A DNA stretch of 8,152 bases, taken from positions 1-8,152 of the forward strand of contig JAAWEO010000082.1 in NCBI GenBank assembly GCA_022794295.1. Direction: 5' to 3'. The stretch is from Angelakisella sp. (GTDB lineage: Bacteria > Bacillota > Clostridia > Oscillospirales > Ruminococcaceae). The notes under the pieces are model-generated. The model ran no database searches and was not told where the DNA came from. It was given only the letters and a program-made list of their open reading frames with translations. Below, piece by piece: positions 5,847 to 8,152 of this stretch; position 1 is the first letter of the stretch; the number at the start of each line of letters is the position of its first letter. The translations under genes were made by a program, and so were the position numbers.

Positions 5847-7049
5847 ATGAACCTGAATGAACAGATCCTGAAGCTGGTAGATGAAAATGAGCAGTACATC
5901 ATCGACTGCCGCCGCAAGATCCACACCTACGCCGAGGTGGCGATGAAGGAGGTCAAGACTCACGCCTTCATCCTGGAGGAAGCCAAGAAGCTGGGACTTC
6001 CCTACGAGGAGGTCCCCACCACCAGCATCATTGTCAAGCTGGAGACCGGACGCCCCGGTAAAACCGTGGCACTCCGCGCCGATATCGACGCCCTGCCCCT
6101 GGTGGAGAACCCGGAGAACCTGGTGGGTCCCCGCACCTGCCGCTCCGAGGACCCCGCCACCTGCCACGGCTGCGGCCATGACGCCCACAGCGCTATGCTC
6201 CTGGGTGCCATGAAGGTCCTTACCGAGATGAAGGACCAGCTTTCCGGCACCGTCCTGTTCTGCTTCGAGGAGGGGGAGGAGCCCAACAGCGGCATTATTG
6301 CCCTACTGGCCGCCCTGGAGAAGTACAACGTGGATTACTGCTGGGGCATCCATGTTTATGCCGAGCTGGAGGAGAACAAGATCTCTGTGGACGCCGGCCC
6401 CCGTATGGCGGGCGCCAGCATGGTGGATGTTACCTTCCGGGGCAAGAGCGGCCATGCCAGCCGTCCCGACCTGGCGGCCAACCCCATCTTCGCCGGTGCC
6501 AGCTACCTGAACAACCTTTGTGTGGCCTTCTGCAACCAGATCACCGCCGGTCAGACGGTCACCATGGCTGTCCCCATGATCCACGGCGGCGAGGCTGCCA
6601 ATGTCATTGACGAGACCTGCCGGGTCCGGGGGACCTTCCGCTTCTTTGATATGGAGGAAGGGAAGAAGGCCCGGGATATTTCAGTCAATGTGGCCGAGCA
6701 CACCGCCAAGATGTTCAAGTGCGAGGCAGAGGTGGCCGAGGGAATGCGCAAATTTATCGGCGGTCCTGTGGTGAATGACGCGGGACGCTCCGCCTCCGCC
6801 TCCAAGGTCCTCAACGAGATCCTCCCCGAGGGCACCGTTGTGGAGTGCGAGCCCTGGTATGCCGGGGAATCCTTCCGCCTTTTCCTGGAGAAATACCCTG
6901 GCGTCTTCGCTTTCCTGGGGATCAAGAACGAGGCCGAGGGCTACGGCGCTCCCCACCACAACGACCACTTCGACTTTAACGAATCGATCCTGCGCACCGG
7001 CGCTATCTCCACCGTCCGGGTAGCCGTGGAGTGGCTCAGCGAGAAGTAA
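5847..7049 (+). CDS. M20D-family metallo-amidohydrolase, tandem copy 3
   Basis: This third 400-aa paralogue has all metal and catalytic motifs at the same positions (C109, H111, FEEGEE, IHVY, APHHND). CHGCGHDAHS replaces the CHACGHDAHT of the other copies. Around the active site it resembles copy 1 (FCFEEGEEPNSG, YAGESF, GAPHHND). In the lid segment (MAVPMIHGGEA, NVIDET) it resembles copy 2. Its N-terminal helix (NEQILKLVDENEQY) is its own. The ribosome binding site TAAAGGAGG overlaps the stop codon of copy 2 and lies 9 nt before the ATG, so translation is probably coupled. It is the last gene of the operon and is followed by a strong terminator. The substrate is unknown. It is probably a related N-acyl amino acid with a bulkier or different side chain than for copy 2. 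Confidence 0.9.
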   Translation: MNLNEQILKLVDENEQYIIDCRRKIHTYAEVAMKEVKTHAFILEEAKKLGLPYEEVPTTSIIVKLETGRPGKTVALRADIDALPLVENPENLVGPRTCRSEDPATCHGCGHDAHSAMLLGAMKVLTEMKDQLSGTVLFCFEEGEEPNSGIIALLAALEKYNVDYCWGIHVYAELEENKISVDAGPRMAGASMVDVTFRGKSGHASRPDLAANPIFAGASYLNNLCVAFCNQITAGQTVTMAVPMIHGGEAANVIDETCRVRGTFRFFDMEEGKKARDISVNVAEHTAKMFKCEAEVAEGMRKFIGGPVVNDAGRSASASKVLNEILPEGTVVECEPWYAGESFRLFLEKYPGVFAFLGIKNEAEGYGAPHHNDHFDFNESILRTGAISTVRVAVEWLSEK

Positions 7050-7090
7050 GTCCTGCCCCAAAGAAACGATCGTCTGTTTTCAGAGAAAAT

Positions 7091-7148
7091 GCTGCCGCGG
7101 AAGGGAGGTTTGATGTTGGATCTTATCCCTTCTGTGGCAGCGTTTTTT
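7091..7148 (+). terminator. Intrinsic terminator of the carrier / M20 operon
   Basis: A continuous 16-bp stem (7091-7106 with 7126-7141, including two G-T pairs) with a 19-nt loop is followed by G and six T residues (7143-7148). It starts 41 nt after the stop of amidohydrolase copy 3 and separates the operon from the lyase 2 promoter. Short open frames crossing this stretch are not credible genes. Confidence 0.85.
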
Positions 7149-7211
7149 ACAAAAAAGGGTCCCGAAATTTGCACATTTCAGAGAAATTCCACCTCCAAGC
7201 AAGAAAATCTC

Positions 7212-7240
7212 TTGACGAACAGGGGAAAGGGGCCTATAAT
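7212..7240 (+). promoter_or_regulatory. Sigma-A promoter of lyase 2
   Basis: TTGACG (7212-7217) and a perfect TATAAT (7235-7240) are separated by 17 nt. The predicted start is near 7247, giving a leader of about 60 nt. The -35 context closely matches the carrier operon promoter at 1620, although the two genes downstream are unrelated. Confidence 0.85.
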
Positions 7241-7254
7241 AAAGACGGACACAG

Positions 7255-7267
7255 TTAAGCAGCTTAA
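7255..7267. promoter_or_regulatory. Putative operator, perfect TTAAGC-A-GCTTAA palindrome
   Basis: This perfect 6+6 bp dyad around one A starts 14 nt after the -10 box, at about +9 to +21. It has the same form and nearly the same place as the dyad at 1664-1676. A transcription factor binding both would co-control lyase 2 and the carrier/amidohydrolase operon, most simply as a repressor. Confidence 0.65.
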
Positions 7268-7306
7268 TTATACCCCAAAAATTGAAACAGAAAGAGGAGA
7301 TCAGAC

Positions 7307-8152
7307 ATGAAGTACGATTTTACTTCCATTATGCAGCGGCACGGCATGGACGCCATCGCGGTGGATGGCCTGGGTTCCCGCCCTGGTTTTGCCCCTGACG
7401 CCCCCAAGGAGGGCTTCGACGCCATCCCCATGTGGGTGGCCGACATGAACTTCCCCACCTGCCCCACCATCCCCGAGGCCATTGTGGAGCGCGCCAAGCA
7501 CCCCGCCTACGGCTACTTCCAGCCCACCAAGGAGTACTTTGACTCCATCATCAAGTGGCACGAGACCCGCAACGGTGTCACTGGCCTGCTGCCGGAGCAC
7601 ATCGGCTACGAGAACGGCGTCCTGGGCGGCGTTGTCAGCGCCCTGAATGTGTTCTGCTCCAGAGGGGACAACATCCTTCTCCATTCCCCCACCTACATCG
7701 GCTTCACCATGAGCCTGACCAACAACGGCTACAACATTGTCCACAGCCCCCTGGTAAAGGACGAGAAGGGCGTTTGGCGCATGGACTTTGAGGATATGGA
7801 GAAGAAGATCGTGGACAACAAGATCCACGCCGCCATCATCTGCTCTCCCCACAACCCCGCCGGCCGCGTCTGGGAGCGTTGGGAGCTGGAGAAGGCCATG
7901 GAGCTGTACAAGAAGCACGACGTCATGGTGGTCTCCGACGAGATCTGGTCCGACCTGATCCTTACCGGCCACAAGCACATCCCCACCCAGAGCGTCAGCG
8001 AGGATGCCCGGATGCGCACCGTGGCGGTCTACGCCCCCTCCAAGACCTTTAACCTGGCGGGCCTGGTGGGCTCCTATCACATCATCTACAACAAGATGAT
8101 CCGGGAGCGCATCATGAAGGAATCCTCCCTGCCCCATTACAACGACATGAAC
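7307..8152 (+). CDS. MalY/PatB-family C-S lyase (lyase 2), 3' truncated by window end
   Basis: The frame is open for 282 codons to the last base of the window, about 70% of an expected 400 aa. It is closely similar to lyase 1 along its whole visible length. It has MWVADMNF, AYGYF, SPTYIGF, PHNPAGRVW (Cys in lyase 1 replaced by Ala), SDEIWSD, and SKTFNLAGL with the PLP lysine again at K246. GAGGAG at 7294-7299 lies 7 nt before the ATG. Unlike lyase 1 it has its own promoter and operator candidate, so the two paralogues are probably expressed under different conditions. The likely reaction is beta-elimination on cystathionine or a cysteine S-conjugate. The conserved C-terminal arginine lies beyond the window, so completeness cannot be judged. 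Confidence 0.88.
   Translation, partial: MKYDFTSIMQRHGMDAIAVDGLGSRPGFAPDAPKEGFDAIPMWVADMNFPTCPTIPEAIVERAKHPAYGYFQPTKEYFDSIIKWHETRNGVTGLLPEHIGYENGVLGGVVSALNVFCSRGDNILLHSPTYIGFTMSLTNNGYNIVHSPLVKDEKGVWRMDFEDMEKKIVDNKIHAAIICSPHNPAGRVWERWELEKAMELYKKHDVMVVSDEIWSDLILTGHKHIPTQSVSEDARMRTVAVYAPSKTFNLAGLVGSYHIIYNKMIRERIMKESSLPHYNDMN

Noticed and set aside
4656..6188. 510-codon minus-strand open frame across amidohydrolase copies 2 and 3
   Set aside because: Similar antisense frames occur over each copy, because they reflect the repeated codon pattern of the paralogues. The product is low-complexity, and no ribosome binding site or promoter was found for it.
3402..7049. Assembly artefact (false duplication) of the amidohydrolase genes
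   Set aside because: The copies differ throughout in both amino acids and synonymous sites, each has its own ribosome binding site and spacer, and the frames are intact. They are real paralogues.
7031..7310. Short + strand ORFs (75 and 73 aa) between amidohydrolase copy 3 and lyase 2
   Set aside because: They cover the operon terminator and the lyase 2 promoter and operator. Coding function there is unlikely.
1..8152. Mobile element, CRISPR array, tRNA or rRNA
   Set aside because: No transposase or integrase signatures, terminal inverted repeats, regularly spaced short repeats or structural RNA genes were seen on either strand.

Overview
The window looks like chromosomal DNA from a gut-type Clostridia (Oscillospirales-like Firmicutes; an inference from GC-rich codon use, strong AAAGGAGG-type ribosome binding sites, consensus sigma-A promoters, and small-molecule amidohydrolases with a YfcC-type carrier). 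All seven genes are on the + strand. Two are cut by the window edges.

Layout: 1-96 is the tail of a membrane protein gene. It is followed 37 nt later by a MalY/PatB-type PLP-dependent C-S lyase (lyase 1, 134-1345), which ends in an intrinsic terminator. A 500-nt intergenic region (1346-1845) holds that terminator, a second terminator-like hairpin, a consensus sigma-A promoter, a small palindromic operator candidate just downstream of the start point, and a structured leader of about 190 nt. The main operon follows: a YfcC/ArcD-superfamily carrier (1846-3213), a 62-aa putative membrane miniprotein (3217-3405), and three tandem, collinear 400-aa M20D metallo-amidohydrolases (3402-4604, 4629-5831, 5847-7049). 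It is closed by a 16-bp-stem terminator. A second consensus promoter with almost the same operator then drives lyase 2 (7307 to the window end), a close paralogue of lyase 1.

Working model (inference): the carrier brings in an N-acylated amino acid or peptide-like conjugate. The three M20D enzymes remove the acyl group, or split the amide, with different side-chain or acyl preferences. The MalY/PatB lyases then cleave a released cysteine S-conjugate (or cystathionine) to thiol, pyruvate and ammonia. This resembles mercapturate or N-acyl-cysteine-conjugate salvage. The shared promoter and operator arrangement ties lyase 2 to the carrier/amidohydrolase operon as one regulon. No regulator gene lies inside the window.
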